Assembly (NCBI GenBank): GCA_963575745.1
Contig: CAUYUJ010009413.1
Coordinates: 265,001 to 329,000 of the forward strand
Reading direction: 5' to 3'
Source: Prorocentrum cordatum
Lineage: Eukaryota > Sar > Dinophyceae > Prorocentrales > Prorocentraceae
Length of the DNA stretch: 64,000 bases
Shown here: in pieces, positions 32,500 through 43,429 of the stretch
How positions within the stretch are numbered: position 1 is the first letter of the stretch
Layout: the number at the start of each line of letters is the position of its first letter
Notes under the pieces: generated by a model
The model's input: only the letters and a program-made list of their open reading frames with translations
What the model was told of the DNA's origin: nothing
The model's database searches: none
Made by a program: the position numbers and the translations under genes

Positions 32500-32614
32500 A
32501 AAACTCGGAGGTCCGCGCGGATTTCCTCGGATCTGCGCTGGATCTGGCGGCGCTTCCGGTAGGGAGGGGGTCCAGCGCGGATCCAAGAACATCTGCGTAG
32601 ACCTCCGAGTTTTC
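32500..32614 (+). mobile_element. MITE family 2, copy 4, most symmetrical
   Basis: Ends AAAACTCGGAGGTCCGCGCG and GTAGACCTCCGAGTTTT are near-perfect inverted repeats. The interior is shortened (GGATCTGGCGGCGCTTCC) with GGATC steps on both sides. 115 bp long. Confidence 0.9.
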
Positions 32615-32689
32615 ATGCTTCTGTCATTCCTCGTCCCCTTAGCTCTGCACTTGAGGCCCCTGTCCGTCCAGAGCCCCATGATCACCTCG

Positions 32690-33060
32690 ACGCCGGCAAA
32701 AAGGGACGGCCGCCAGGGAGGAGCAGGGCGGGCGGAGGAGGAAGTCGGAGGACGCAGGCGGAGGGAGAGGGGGTGAGGGAGGACGAGAAGGGGGACGGGC
32801 TGCGGTGAGGAGGAGTGAGGAAGGCGAGGGGCGGGCAGGACGGGGGGCACCTGTCAGGAAGAAGGAGGGAGGGACGGAGGAGGGAGGGCGAGGAGGGTGA
32901 AGGAGGAGGACGCTGGAGGAGGGAGAAGGGTGGCCGCCGGCAGGATGAGAGAGGAAATGGGAGGAAGCAGGCGGACCCATGCAGGAGGGAGACAAGGGAG
33001 GAAGGAGGAAGAGCAGGTGGGAGATATTTACGACGAGGAGGAAGCGGAAGGAGATGGGAG
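32690..33060 (+). repeat. GGGAGGA-rich purine tract
   Basis: Imperfect GGAGGGA and GAGGAAG sequence, more interrupted than the other GGA tracts. No gene is supported. Confidence 0.75.
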
Positions 33061-33119
33061 GGGCCTGCTCAACGCGCATTTGCCAGTCGTTGTCGTCATA
33101 AGGGCCAAGATTGGATTCA

Positions 33120-33375
33120 ACTACGACCAAGGAGCACTCCAAATGAAGCCCCTGAGCACTCAGAACAAGGCCCCAGATCGGCTCCAAATGAGACCCATGA
33201 GCCCAGAGCACTCCAAATAAGGCCTCGGATCGGTTCAACATAAGGCCCTGCAGCGCTCCGAATGAGGCCCCGCAGCACTCCAAATAAGGCGCTGGATCGG
33301 CTCTGGATAAGGCCCGGGAGCACTCCAAGTAGGGCCCCATCTCCAGACTAGTCCCGGGAGCACTCCAGAAATAAG
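33120..33375 (+). repeat. Minisatellite of GAGCACTCCAAATAAGGCCC
   Basis: Units of about 45-60 bp contain GCACTCCAAATRAGGC and GATCGGCTCTGGATAAGGCC-type words, about five degenerate copies. Confidence 0.75.
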
Positions 33376-33959
33376 ATTCCGGATCGGCCCTGTAGCGAAT
33401 CCTGCAAGCACCCCAGATACATTCCCGACAAGCGAGTGAAAGAGAAGGGCTCCAGTGTTTCTGGGCCAGTGTAGCCCTTGCCCTCGACCCGTCCGCTTGC
33501 CCACTGGTCGAGTCCGCTCGCGCGCTGCGCTACAACAGCGGCGTGAGAGAGCGGCGAGATATCCGACAAGCTGTGGCTCTTCGAACCGCGAGAGATATGG
33601 AATTGGCTTCCCAGACCCCCTCGCGTTGAATCACGACGGGCAGTTTTTTTTGTGTTTTGCATTTTCAGCCTCCAGAGGCCCTTACAGGGCCCCGAGACAG
33701 TCAAAAACCGATTCGGGATGAAGAACCGGTCCCAGGAAGGGGTTCATACCTTTGGGGGTTGACGTTGTGAACATTTTGCTTGGCGAAAGACCCAAACATG
33801 TGCAGCTGCGAAAACCGCGACGGAGATGAGACGAAGGAGGGGGGCACGCAAACCCCGAATAGCGCAGGCAGTATACCCTCTGCTCTCATATGCAGCGCGC
33901 CGCAGGAAGAACGCGGCGCGGGGCAGCGCGGGCAGGGGGAGGGACGAATGGGTGGGACT

Positions 33960-35706
33960 TATGCGAAATTTCGGTGGAGCTCCCCATGAGCCACGAACCG
34001 CGTGGGAGATGTACCGAACGAAATGGGCGGTGGGGGGCGGCGCATGCGAACGTCGCCGCCGGGGCCTTGGGTGGAGCTCCCTATGGGGCTACGAAACGTG
34101 TGAGATGACCCGGTCGGGCGCTTGCGAACGTCGCCACTGGGGCCGCAGGTGGAGCTGGTGGGAGCACGAAACGTGGGAAGGGTTTGCCGCCTTGGGCCGG
34201 GCACGCACATGCGGCCGCGCCCGCTGCAGGTGGAGCTCCCTATGGGGCCACGAAGCGCTGTACTGGGTGTGGCGGACGCATGCGGGCACCCCGACTGGGG
34301 CCTGCGGTGGAGCTCCCTATGTGGCCACGAAGCGCTGTACTGGGTGTGGCGGACGCGTGCGGGCACCCCCACTGGGGGCCTTCGGTGGAGCTCCCCATGG
34401 GGCATGCGGGCACCGCCACTGGGGCCTTCGGTGGAGCTCCCCAGCGCTGTACTGGGTGTGGGTGGCGGACGCGTGCGGGCATCCCCACTGGGGCCTACGG
34501 TGGAGCTCCCTATGGGGCATGCGGGCCCCCCCACGGGGGCCTTCGGTGGAGCTCCCCATGGGGCCACGAAGCGCTGTACTGGGTGTGGCGGACGCGTGCG
34601 GGCACCCCCACTGGGGCCTTCGGTGGAGCTCCCCATGGGGCATGCGGGCACCGCCACTGGGGCCTTCGGTGGAGCTCCCCAGCGCTGTACTGGGTGTGGC
34701 GGACGCGTGCGGGCCCCCCGACTGGGGCCTTCGGTGGAGCTCCCTATGGGGCATGCGGGCACCCCCACGGGGCCTTCGGTGGAGGTCCCCATGGGGCCAC
34801 GAAGCGCTGTACTGGGTGTGGCGGACGCGTTCGGGCCCCCCCACGGGGGCCTTCGGTGGAGCTCCCCATGGGGCATGCGGGCACCGCCACTGGGGCCTTC
34901 GGTGGAGCTCCCGAGCGCTGTACTGGGTGTGGCGGACGCGTGCGGCCACCCTGGGGCCTTCTGTGGAGCTCCCTATGGGGCATGCGGGCACCCCCACGGG
35001 GGCTTTCGGTGGAGCTCCCTGTGGGGCCACGAAGCGCTGTACTGGGTGTGGCGGACGCATGCGGGCACCCCTACTGGGGCCTGCGGTGGAGCTCCCTATG
35101 GGGCCACGAAGCGCTGTACTGGGAGTGGCGGACGCGTGCGGGCACCCCCCCTGGGGCCTTCGGTGGAGGCTCCTATTGGGCATGCGGGCACCCCCAATGA
35201 TGCCTTCGGAGGAGCTCACTATGGGGCCACGAAGTGCTGTACTGGGTGTGGCGGACGCATGCGGGCACCTCCACTGGGGCCTTCGGTGGAGCTCCCTATG
35301 GGGCATGCGGGCACCCCCACTGGGGACCGGTGGAGCTCCCTTTGGGGCCACGAAACGCTGTTTTGGGTGTGGCGGACGCATGCGGGCACACCCACTTGGG
35401 CCTTCGGTGGGGCTCCCTTTGGGGCCAAGAAACGCAATACTGTAGCCCCATTGGGGCCCTCGTGGAGCTCCCTGTGGTGCCACGAAACGCTGTACTGCGT
35501 GTGGCGGACGCATGCGGGCAGTCCCACTCAGGGCCTTCCTGGATGTGGCGGACGCATGCGGGCATCCCCATTGGGTCCTTCCTTGGAGCTCCCTATGGGA
35601 CAACGAAACGTATGAGGGGTGTGCCGGAATTAGTATTGCGGACGCATGTGGGCACCGCCATTGGGGCTTTCGGTGGATCTCTCAATGTGGCCACGAAACG
35701 TGTGCG

Positions 35707-35739
<33 letters not shown>

Positions 35740-35745
35740 GAAATG
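33960..35745 (+). repeat. Satellite related to the 89-bp family, opposite orientation
   Basis: Built of GGTGGAGCTCCCTATGGGGC followed by either CACGAAGCGCTGTACTGGG or ATGCGGGCACCCCCACTGGG, forming mixed higher-order units of about 57 and 110 bp. The shared GGTGGAGCTCCCTATGGGG and CCACGAAACG show kinship with the inverted array at 25,545-26,820. The stretch ends in a GT run (35,712-35,738). Frames up to 540 codons across it are repeat artefacts. Confidence 0.95.
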
Positions 35746-35759
35746 GTTGTCAGGCGGTG

Positions 35760-35976
35760 AGCAGAGGCAGGGATGGGAGGAGGAGGGAGGAGGAGCAGGA
35801 GGAGGAGGTGGAGGAGGAGGAGGAGGAGCGCAGGAGGAGGAGGAGGAGGAAGAGAAGGAGGAGAAGGAGGGGGAGGAGAAGGAGGAAGATGAGGAGGAGG
35901 AGGGAGATGAGGAGAGGAGGAGAGGAGAAGAGGGGAGGAACGCGGGGCGCTGTCTCTTCAAAGCGAGGATCCAACA

Positions 35977-36025
<49 letters not shown>
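35760..36025 (+). repeat. GGA tract followed by CTG microsatellite
   Basis: A GGA tract (35,770-35,938), a joint GGAACGCGGGGCGCTG, then (CTG)n at about 35,978-36,025. The joint is the inverse of the one near 25,455, completing the inverted composite repeat. Confidence 0.9.
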
Positions 36026-36032
<7 letters not shown>

Positions 36033-36301
36033 TGGCGCTCTGCATCATGCTGATGCCATTGACGGCAGGGGATTGCGATGGTGATGGCGGTGATGTTGAT
36101 GGTGGTGGTGGTGGTGATGATGGCGAGGATGACCAGGAGAGCCAGCCCCCGCCGCCGCAGAGCGCCCCCTCCGCGGACTCGCGGCCGCCGCGCGCGGCCG
36201 CTGCCGCGGCCTGGGAGGCGCCGGGCCTCGCGCGGGTGCGCCGGCTGCCGGTGTGGCGCGTCGTGCGCCAGGCGCAGCCTCGCCGCGGGGAGAACCCAGG
36301 T

Positions 36302-36527
36302 CAAGCAGCGGCGAAGCGTCCTGGCGTGCCTATAGCCCTACCAAACAATGCTTCCTTTTGCGGTTTCCACGGGATGTTCTTAGGACAGTTCTGGCCGGGG
36401 CTGTCTTGTCTTTACACATCGGGTCTATGTTCTAAGAACATTGTTGTTGTTTTTCGAACATTTTGGGGTTCTAAGAACGCTTCGTGGTAGGACTACAGGA
36501 ATGCCGGGACGGTCGGTCCCTGCTCAA
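36302..36527 (+). repeat. Dispersed 230-bp repeat, copy 2
   Basis: Copy of 31,134-31,366, with about 80 percent identity by eye, ending ATGCCGGGACGGTCGGTCC. Confidence 0.9.
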
Positions 36528-36737
36528 CCAGATGGCACCCAGAGATCCACCGCGAATGGCAAACTTCAAGACGGAGGTTTCGGTTGCGGCGTCCGGCCCC
36601 GAGGCGCCGTCGCCGGGCCCCGCGGCACCGCAGAAGCAGAGCGACTCGGGAGGAACATGTAGCCGGTCCTGGGGAGGGGGTCCCGTTTTTTGGGGGGGCC
36701 TCTTTGTTTCAGGAGGAACAAAAAACACACAGACACA

Positions 36738-36868
36738 GTGAACAGTCGATCCCCGGGAAAATATGCGAACATATGGGAAGTGGGGGGGAAGACGAAAGTC
36801 TAGAAAATACGGAATAATATGGGGACTCCTTTTATTTGTGTGTATTTATTTGTGTGTCCCAGGGCCCC
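36738..36868 (+). repeat. Dispersed repeat (GGGGGGAAGACGAAA to CAGGGCCCC), copy 2
   Basis: CAGTGAACAGTCGATCCCCG, GAACATATGGGAAG, GGGGGGAAGACGAAAG, then TATTTGTGTGTCCCAGGGCC. A related copy is at 39,702-39,830. Confidence 0.75.
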
Positions 36869-37058
36869 TTCATCGTTGACAGGCAGCACGTCGGATGTCT
36901 GCGGGCGGCTCCGGGCTGCGCACAGACAGCCCCCCCAGGTAGCCCCGGCTCGCCTCAGCAGACCCCCCGAGCAGCGCCAGCGGGCCTCAGCACACCCTTG
37001 GCGGCGCCCCTGGGGCGTTCCGCGCCCCACTGCCCTTGACTGCTTTGGGTGTCTGTTT

Positions 37059-37228
37059 CGGAGGTGGACAGACCTCCTACCCTGACACGTCGATCAATGA
37101 ATTGGCCGTTTTCGGTTCGCGAGAGGGCGTCGCGGCCGTCATTTCTGCGGGTCCAGGTCCGCCGGTGTCGGTCCCAGGCCGTTTCCACTAAAGGGGAGGT
37201 TTACTAAAGGGAGGTTTGTCCACCGCCG
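37059..37228 (+). mobile_element. MITE family 4, copy 2
   Basis: 170 bp, ends CGGAGGTGGACAGACCTCC and GGAGGTTTGTCCACCGCCG. The interior shares GACACGTCGATCAA, TTTTCGGTTCGCGAGA and GGTCCAGGTCCG with copy 1. The flanks do not show a clear duplication. Confidence 0.85.
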
Positions 37229-37599
37229 ATTGTTGAGGAGCAACGGCGAATCAGGAGATCGCCGCACACTCCGCGAACTTCACCCACGAACGGAGAAACT
37301 TTCAGGTGCTCAACGGGGAAGTCCGATTGGGGTTGAACGGCGAAGCTCTCGGGAGATGCACAGGATTTGTCTGATGGTACACGGCGAAATTCGTTTGTCT
37401 AATTTCCCGGTTCGATGGGAAATTGCGTCCTCGCTCGGTTTTCCTGGGGTCCCGCAGATCTGCCCACGGCCCCGCGTGACAGATCAGGACTCCCCAGGAG
37501 TCAAGGTGGCAGACAAGGACACCCGAGGACCTTCCGCCGCACCCATACAAGGACACCCGAGGACCTTCCGCCGCACCCATGAGGCTCCCCAGGACCCAA

Positions 37600-38095
37600 G
37601 AGTGTCCTGGCGGGGGGGTATCCTGGGAGCGCTCTGGGAGGGCGCCTCGGAGGTGTCCTGGGAGGTGTCCTGGGCGGGTGTCTTGGGACGGCCTCCTGGG
37701 AGGGTGTCCTGTCGGGGGGGGTCTTGGGAGCGCTCCGAGAGGGTGCCGTGTGAGGTGTCCTGGGAGGTGTCCTGGGGGGTTGCCTGGGGAGGAGAAATAT
37801 ATCCAAGCCGGGAACGCCTGCCCGTCGAGCGATGTGTCCGTCGTGGGCGCGGCGACGTCCGTCACCAGAGCGTCCTGGCGGGGGGTACTCTGGGAGGGCG
37901 CCCTCCCGCACACCTGCCAGGACCTCCCCCCCAGAGCGCCCCCGGGGCCTCCTCCCGCCAAGACACCCGCCAGGGGCGCCCTCCCATGACACCCCCACGA
38001 CCTCCTCCTCCTCCTCCTCCTCCTCCTCCTCCTCCTCCTCCTCCTCCTCCTCCTGCTCCTCCTCCTCCTCCTCCTCCTCCTCCTCCTCACCCTCC
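37600..38095 (+). repeat. GTGTCCTGGGAG minisatellite and TCC tract
   Basis: 37,605-37,785 consists of GTGTCCTGGGAGG-like units. 37,998-38,092 is a TCC tract with one CTGCTC interruption. The Pro and Glu frames are artefacts. Confidence 0.85.
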
Positions 38096-38409
38096 CAAGG
38101 CACCCCCCAGCAGGGCCGGACCTGAACGGTGCTTTTGGCAATCTTTCGTGGGCCGCTTTCGCTTCGACTTCGTTTTTGCGCGGTAATTAAAGGCGGATTC
38201 GAGACAAGAGCGATGGAAAACGAAAGCATAACGAAAACGATGGAAAACGAGAACATGACGAAAACGAAGCACACCGCTCAGGTTCAGCCCTGCCCCCCAG
38301 GGCGCCCTCCCAGGGAGCGCTCACACCTCCCAGGGCGGCCACCATGGCGCCTCCCAGGGGACCAGCAGCTGAGCCGCGCCTGGAGCGCTCTGGGGGGGGG
38401 GGCCCTCGG

Positions 38410-38806
38410 GAGCCTTGAGAGACGGGAGTCAACGCAAACGGGGGTCAGCCAGGGCACTGGATCCTGCAGGATCCTGCGAAGACCCCCTCTGGCTGACCCG
38501 GGTTCGCGAGCCGCTCGTGGCCGCGAGGCGGCCGCGCCTATTGGCTGACCTGGGTTTTTGCGAAGACCTGCGTTGCAGTTTGTTGTTCCTGCATTGCAGT
38601 TTCTGGTTTCTTGCTGACCCGGGTCTGGATTGATCTGGGTCAGAAGATCCCCAAATCGGGAAACAGACAATGGCATCAACATAGCAACTCTGAAGTCGGG
38701 CGTGTCCCTCTGCAGGAGGAAGATTCAACAAAAAGTGCCAAAATATCAGGGGACGATGTTTCCTGCTGACCCGGGTCTGGATGGACCCGGGTCACGAGGA
38801 TCCCCG
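38410..38806 (+). repeat. Dispersed repeat rich in TGACCCGGG, copy 2
   Basis: GAGACGGGAGTCAACGCAAACG, GGATCCTGCAGGATCCTGC, GCTGACCCGGGTCTGGATTG and CAGAAGATCCCC match 820-1,067. A short extra block follows at 38,764-38,806. Confidence 0.75.
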
Positions 38807-39227
38807 AGGCCCGGTCGTCCCGAGAGGGCGCAGGAGTCCCGAGCTGTGGCCCGAGCGCCACACTTCCCAAGCGGCGTTTTGTCTCGTCCAGCCGGGCGGT
38901 TTGCTCGTCGTGGCCGGCCTCGGGGCCGGGCCTCGGGCCCCGGTGCCATCAAGCGCACGACTCGGGTGCAGATCGACGAGACGTAAGAGTGACCTTTCGC
39001 CGGAGTGACCTTTGGTGCGGGCACAGACGGGCAGGAGCAGCGGCTTGCGCGCCCAGTTTTGGTCCCCCCCGCGGCCCCCCCAAAGCCGCGCACCAGAGGT
39101 CACTCTTACCCAGGGTCACTCTTGCGTGTAGCCGGGCAGAGAAGTTGGCCCGGGGAGGTGTCGAGACCTCTGGATGCGCGCATTGAACCTGATCATGTCG
39201 TCGGATGTCCGGGGACGGGTCCTCAGG

Positions 39228-39361
39228 CTTGGCATCGCTTGGACGTGTGCATTCTTTTTCTCGGCGAGAACCATCGAGGACCATCCTGGACCGTCGAGCA
39301 AAAAAAAACGCGCAAAACCAAGATCAAATGCACGGGAAATGGACGTCCGAGCGATGGCAAG
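39228..39361 (+). mobile_element. MITE family 1, copy E
   Basis: Ends CTTGGCATCGC and GCGATGGCAAG. The interior is the subtype with TTTCTCGGCGAGAACCATCG and GACCATCCTGGACC, shared with copies H and I. Confidence 0.85.
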
Positions 39362-39701
39362 CGGGGAAACGGGCCCTGAGGTTTTCCCCTGTTTCAGGTC
39401 CGGCGGCCCCCGACTGGGTCCCGGGGCCTTCCAGGAGTCATCGAGGGTGGAAAGCCACGGCTGTCGCTGTGGAGGAAGCCCTTGTTGGGGCTCGTTGTAT
39501 TATTATATTTGTGTGCACCGCGCCTCTCGGCCGGCCAAGGAGCCCAGGAATTGTCGAGGGAGCTCGGTAGATACAGACGCTCCAGCACCCCGCAGTGCAA
39601 GAAGGGGGGGCGTCGGCACCGAGCTCCTTGGCCGACCCAAGGACGTGGTGTATACTCTGAGCCCCCCCCAGAGATCAGGAGGGTAAAAACCACACAGACA
39701 C

Positions 39702-39830
39702 AGTTAATTTGCGATTCCCAGAAAATATTGGAAAATATGGGCAGTGGGGGAAGACAAAAACCCAGAACATATGGGAAAATATAGGGAATCTGTTTTTTTG
39801 TATTTATTTGTGTGTCCCAGTTCCCTTTCA
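39702..39830 (+). repeat. Dispersed repeat (GGGGGAAGACAAAA family), copy 3
   Basis: GCGATTCCCAGAAAATATTG, GTGGGGGAAGACAAAAACCC, then TATTTATTTGTGTGTCCCAG; it matches 36,738-36,868. Confidence 0.75.
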
Positions 39831-40160
39831 AGCGGGCCCAGACTCCGGGCGCCTCGAGGAAGTCGTGCCCGCTTGTCTGTCGTCCTGCTTGCTCCCTGGA
39901 GGCCGGCCTTGTCTCGGGACATCTCGGGACCGTCGAGCACCAGCTCGGCCAATGCCAGTACCTGGCATTGGGAGCGGGTCGACAGAAATCGAGGCGCTGG
40001 ATCTCCGGGAGGGGTTGAGTTGATGGCTCGAGTCGAGGATCCAATTAGTCTCTCGACAGTTGTTCGCTTTATCTTGGCACGTTGGAGGCTCCTCGTCGCC
40101 AGGGCCGGGCCCGCGGCGCAAGCATGGACAGAGCGCAGCCTGGGAAGGGTCCAGGAGGTT

Positions 40161-40352
40161 CGGGCCGGATGAAAGGTGGGATAGGGACAGGGGGGTTACG
40201 ACATCTCCTGCATGCAGCTGGTTTCGGCCCCACCGTGGGGCCCATTCCTCGATACATGGCCGCCTCTGGCGCCGTGAGGCGCCGGGAGAATCAGCTACGC
40301 GAGCTGATTCTCAAACCCCCCTTTGCTATCCCCCCCCCTTTTGCCCGGCCCG
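40161..40352 (+). mobile_element. MITE family 3, copy 2
   Basis: 192 bp from CGGGCCGGATGAAAGGTGGG to TTGCTATCCCCCCCC and TTGCCCGGCCC. Contains CATGCAGCTGGTTTCGGCCC and AATCAGCTACGCGAGCTGAT. Confidence 0.85.
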
Positions 40353-40477
40353 AGAGGTGGCGGTTCGATTCCCGAGCATGGGCGGAGGGCGGGTCCTGGG
40401 GAGAGGGACCTGGAGATGCCTCGCCGTCTCCGTGTCCCGTGGGCCCTCCCTGAGCCCCGGGGCGGTCAGAATTCGGC

Positions 40478-40652
40478 CCCGCGCAGAGGGGTGTGTGGGG
40501 GGAGGCGGAAGGCTTCTCAGAAAGGCCCCTGCTTCTTAGAAGGCGCGGTTCCTTCTCTATATGTGTAGGGCCAGCCCCTACTTCTACGAAGCATGCTCCT
40601 TCTGAGAAGCCTTCCTCCCTCCCCCTACCCCCTCCTGCGCGCCGCCAAGGTT
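40478..40652. mobile_element. Foldback element, copy 2
   Basis: Left arm GGAAGGCTTCTCAGAAAGGC and right arm CCTTCTGAGAAGCCTTCC are complementary, with the outer parts GGGGGGAGGC and GCCTTCCTCCCTCCCCC also pairing. Centre CTATATGTGTAGGGC. Confidence 0.85.
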
Positions 40653-40779
40653 TTTGGTCCCTAGGCTTGGGGAAGGGGGATCCTGGAGGAAGGGTCCTGG
40701 AGATGCCCCGGCCGCTCCGTGTCCCGTGGGCCTTCCTTGGGCTCTGGGACTGTCAGAACACATCTCGGGATGAGAAGCT

Positions 40780-40928
40780 GAGGAGGAGCAGGAGGAGGAG
40801 GAGGAGGAGGAGGAGGAGGAGGAGGAGCAGGAGGAGGAGGAGGAGGAGGAGCAGGAGGAGGAGGAGGAGGAGGAGAAGCAGGAGGAGGAGGAGGATGATG
40901 AGGAGGAGGAGGAGGATGAGGAGGAGCA
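40780..40928 (+). repeat. GGA tract
   Basis: (GGA)n with AGCAGGA interruptions. Confidence 0.95.
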
Positions 40929-41102
40929 AGGGTCCAGGACCCGTTCCTCTCAGGATCGGCCACGCGCCGAGGGGGGATGGGGGAGTGCCCCGCAGGCAAG
41001 TGTGCCCTTTGGTACGCGGCTGTAGGGTGCCGTGGGGGAGGCCAAGTCAAAGCAATCCAAGCGAGCCAGCCAGGGCTGGCGGGGCCCACGTGCGCCCGTC
41101 AC

Positions 41103-41283
41103 TCTTCGGCGGCGCGCACAAGGGGGAGGGGGGGGGAGGGTGGAAGGCTTCTTAGGAGGAGGCTTCTTCTCTGAAGGCGCCAGCCTCACATCTATAGACA
41201 AGGCCCGCGCCTTCTCAGAAGCAGCCTCCTTCCAAGAAGCCTTCCCCCGCCCCCCTACCCCCCCCCCCGCGCGCGCCGCCAGA
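41103..41283. mobile_element. Foldback element, copy 3
   Basis: Left arm GGAAGGCTTCTTAGGAGGAG and right arm CCTCCTTCCAAGAAGCCTTC are complementary; GGCGCGCGC-type ends. Lies 450 bp from copy 2 in the same general layout. Confidence 0.85.
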
Positions 41284-41984
41284 AGGATCCCGACCTTTTT
41301 CTGATTTTTTTTTCATCATGCTCGCACAGCTGTGGGGGGGGCTTTGCTCCTTTCTCCCTGGGGGGGACCCGTCAGCTTCGAGACTCTTTCTGCAGAGATG
41401 TTGTGCTTCGATTGTCCCAGACGGGGCCACCTGGAGTCCCGCCCCTGTCCCCAGGGCAGAGAGGGCCTCCCTAGGGTTGGACAACACCGAAAATAGGGCG
41501 CATTGGCGGTGTCAATCCGTCGGAGGTCCAGGGTTTCAACACCCCTCTCGAGAGGTGATCATTTCGATGGGCCCCCCTCAGTGGGCAGTGTAGGATGACG
41601 ATTCAGAAGGGCCTTTGGGCCGCCCGTCGTAGTACTCTGGGCGATGATGTATACATTGGGTCCGGGCTCTGCTCGTGGGCATCGTCGTCGTTGACATCAG
41701 TCCTGGCCCGATGTTGTTCCTTCGTATAGAAACGTCCCCCCTCCTCCGTGATTCTGTTTACGTCGTCGTCGTCGTCGTCGTCGTCGCACATCAAGGGGCA
41801 CAGACCCAAGTTGTGACTGGCCGAAGGTGTGCGTGCGCCGCGCCGCGTCCAGGGCTGCCAAGGCCTGGGGTGGAGGGCCTCCTGGTCCTCGTCCTTCCCT
41901 TCTTCCCAGGCCTCCGCTCGCACCGAAGTGTTCGCCAGCGTGGACCCCCAACAGTCGAATATGGCATACTACGCGCTGGTCGGT

Positions 41985-42158
41985 GAAGGTATGTATTCTT
42001 GGACCTTCAGATCCCAATCTACTTCAGCCGCCTTCCCACTGCAAGAGTCGAGTGGCCTGCCCTCTTCCCTCCTCGTCAGGGGGCGGGCGGACACCCAATC
42101 GACTTCCAACGCCTTCCTACTTCATGGTTCTACCCACTTTTTCTGACCGACGGGTACG
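41985..42158 (+). repeat. Dispersed 170-bp repeat (GCCTTCCTACTTCA family), copy 3
   Basis: CCCAATCTACTTCAGCCGCC, GGGGGCGGGCGGACACCCAA and CGCCTTCCTACTTCATGG occur in order, followed by CTGACCGACGGGTACG. Confidence 0.8.
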
Positions 42159-42510
42159 TGGTGCAATATATGTGTCGCAGTCTATGTGATGCAACACGTG
42201 TGGTGCAAGCTATGTGGGATAATCTATGTTAAGCAAAACGTGTGGTGCAAGTTGTGTTGTGCAATCTACGTGTGTGGGGTGCAAAGCCAATGTAGAGCAC
42301 AACAAAGTAATGCAGTTTACACAATGCAAAACAATGCAAACCATTGCAATGCGATGCACGCGAAGCTATGCAAAGACATGCAAGACAATCAAAGCAAAGC
42401 AAAGAAGTGCGATGCCGGGCAATACAAAGCAGCGCATGGCGCAGCACAAACCAATGACAATGCGAAGTGATGCGAAACATTACAAGGCAACGCAAAGCAA
42501 TGCAAGCGGG
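42156..42510 (+). repeat. TATGTGGTGCAA and AATGCAAAGC degenerate repeats
   Basis: 42,156-42,295 has GTGGTGCAAGYTATGTG-like units; 42,300-42,510 has about 10-bp units of AATGCAAAGC. The first block recurs inverted at 44,100-44,245. Confidence 0.75.
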
Positions 42511-42606
42511 CAGCGGCGACGGGCAGCGACGGGCGGCGACAACCAGGCCGGACCGCCAGCTGGGCCCAGTTCTTGATAACACAGGTAAGAAGTCCTAATT
42601 GCAAAC

Positions 42607-42770
42607 GCTGTGTGTGTGTGTGTGCGTGTGTGTGTGTGTGTGTGTGCGTGTGTTTGTGTGTGTGCGTGCGTGTGCGTGTGCGTGTGTGTGTGTGTATGCG
42701 TGTGTGCGTGTGTGTGTTTGTCGTGTGTGTGTGTGCGTGTGTGTGTGTGTGTGCGTGTGTGCGTGTAGGT
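42607..42770 (+). repeat. TG/CG dinucleotide microsatellite
   Basis: (GT)n with frequent GC steps (TGTGCGTGTG), prone to Z-DNA. Confidence 0.95.
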
Positions 42771-42945
42771 GTGGGGGGCGGGGGGCGCCGAGAGGGACCA
42801 CGCGGAGCCTTTCGCTCAAGCGTGCGGTTTCCGAGGACCCCAGGCCCCGAGGCCACTGACAAGCGGCGCCGAGGGCCTGCTCGACCTCGTCTTCGTCCTC
42901 CTCTTCTCCTCGGGCCTCCCGTCGTCTAGAAGAGAACGAGAGGGA

Positions 42946-43077
42946 CTTGGCATCGCTCGGACGTGTGCAGTCTTCCTTCGGCGAGGACCATCGAGGAGCA
43001 TCCTTGATCATTTTTGGCGAAACAACCACGCACGTGACCGAAAAAGGCACAGGGAATGGACGTCCGAGCGATGGCGA
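42946..43077 (+). mobile_element. MITE family 1, copy F
   Basis: Ends CTTGGCATCGC and GCGATGGCGA, interior CTTCGGCGAGGACCATCGAG and TTGATCATTTTTGGCG. Two frames on each strand read through it. Confidence 0.85.
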
Positions 43078-43429
43078 TGGGACAACAAGAAGTTGTTGTT
43101 CGCACCTCTCGGTCTCCCGGGTTGCTCCTCCTCGTCTCCGCAGGCCTCCGTCGTGTTGCAACACGAAACGACAGGGACAACGTGGAGTGTTTGCTCGCAC
43201 CTCCAGGGACAACGTGGAGTGTTTTTCCTCCCCGCTCTCTATCACTTCCCTCCCAGCCTGTGAGCGCCCAGCGAAAATTAAAAGCTAAACGGCTAATCAA
43301 CCTGCCCCACCCCCCGTCCCTGCATTATCCCTCTCCTCCCTCTTCTATCATCCACGTCCCTCGCCGTCGTCTCTGCCACTCCATTCCGGTGCTGGCTTTG
43401 TGGGGCTCTTGCGTCTCTAAGCAGGTCTA

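Noticed and set aside
33826-36490. Plus-strand frames of 418-539 codons and a 428-codon minus frame
   Set aside because: The tandem unit lacks stops in several frames; the protein is a repeat of one satellite.
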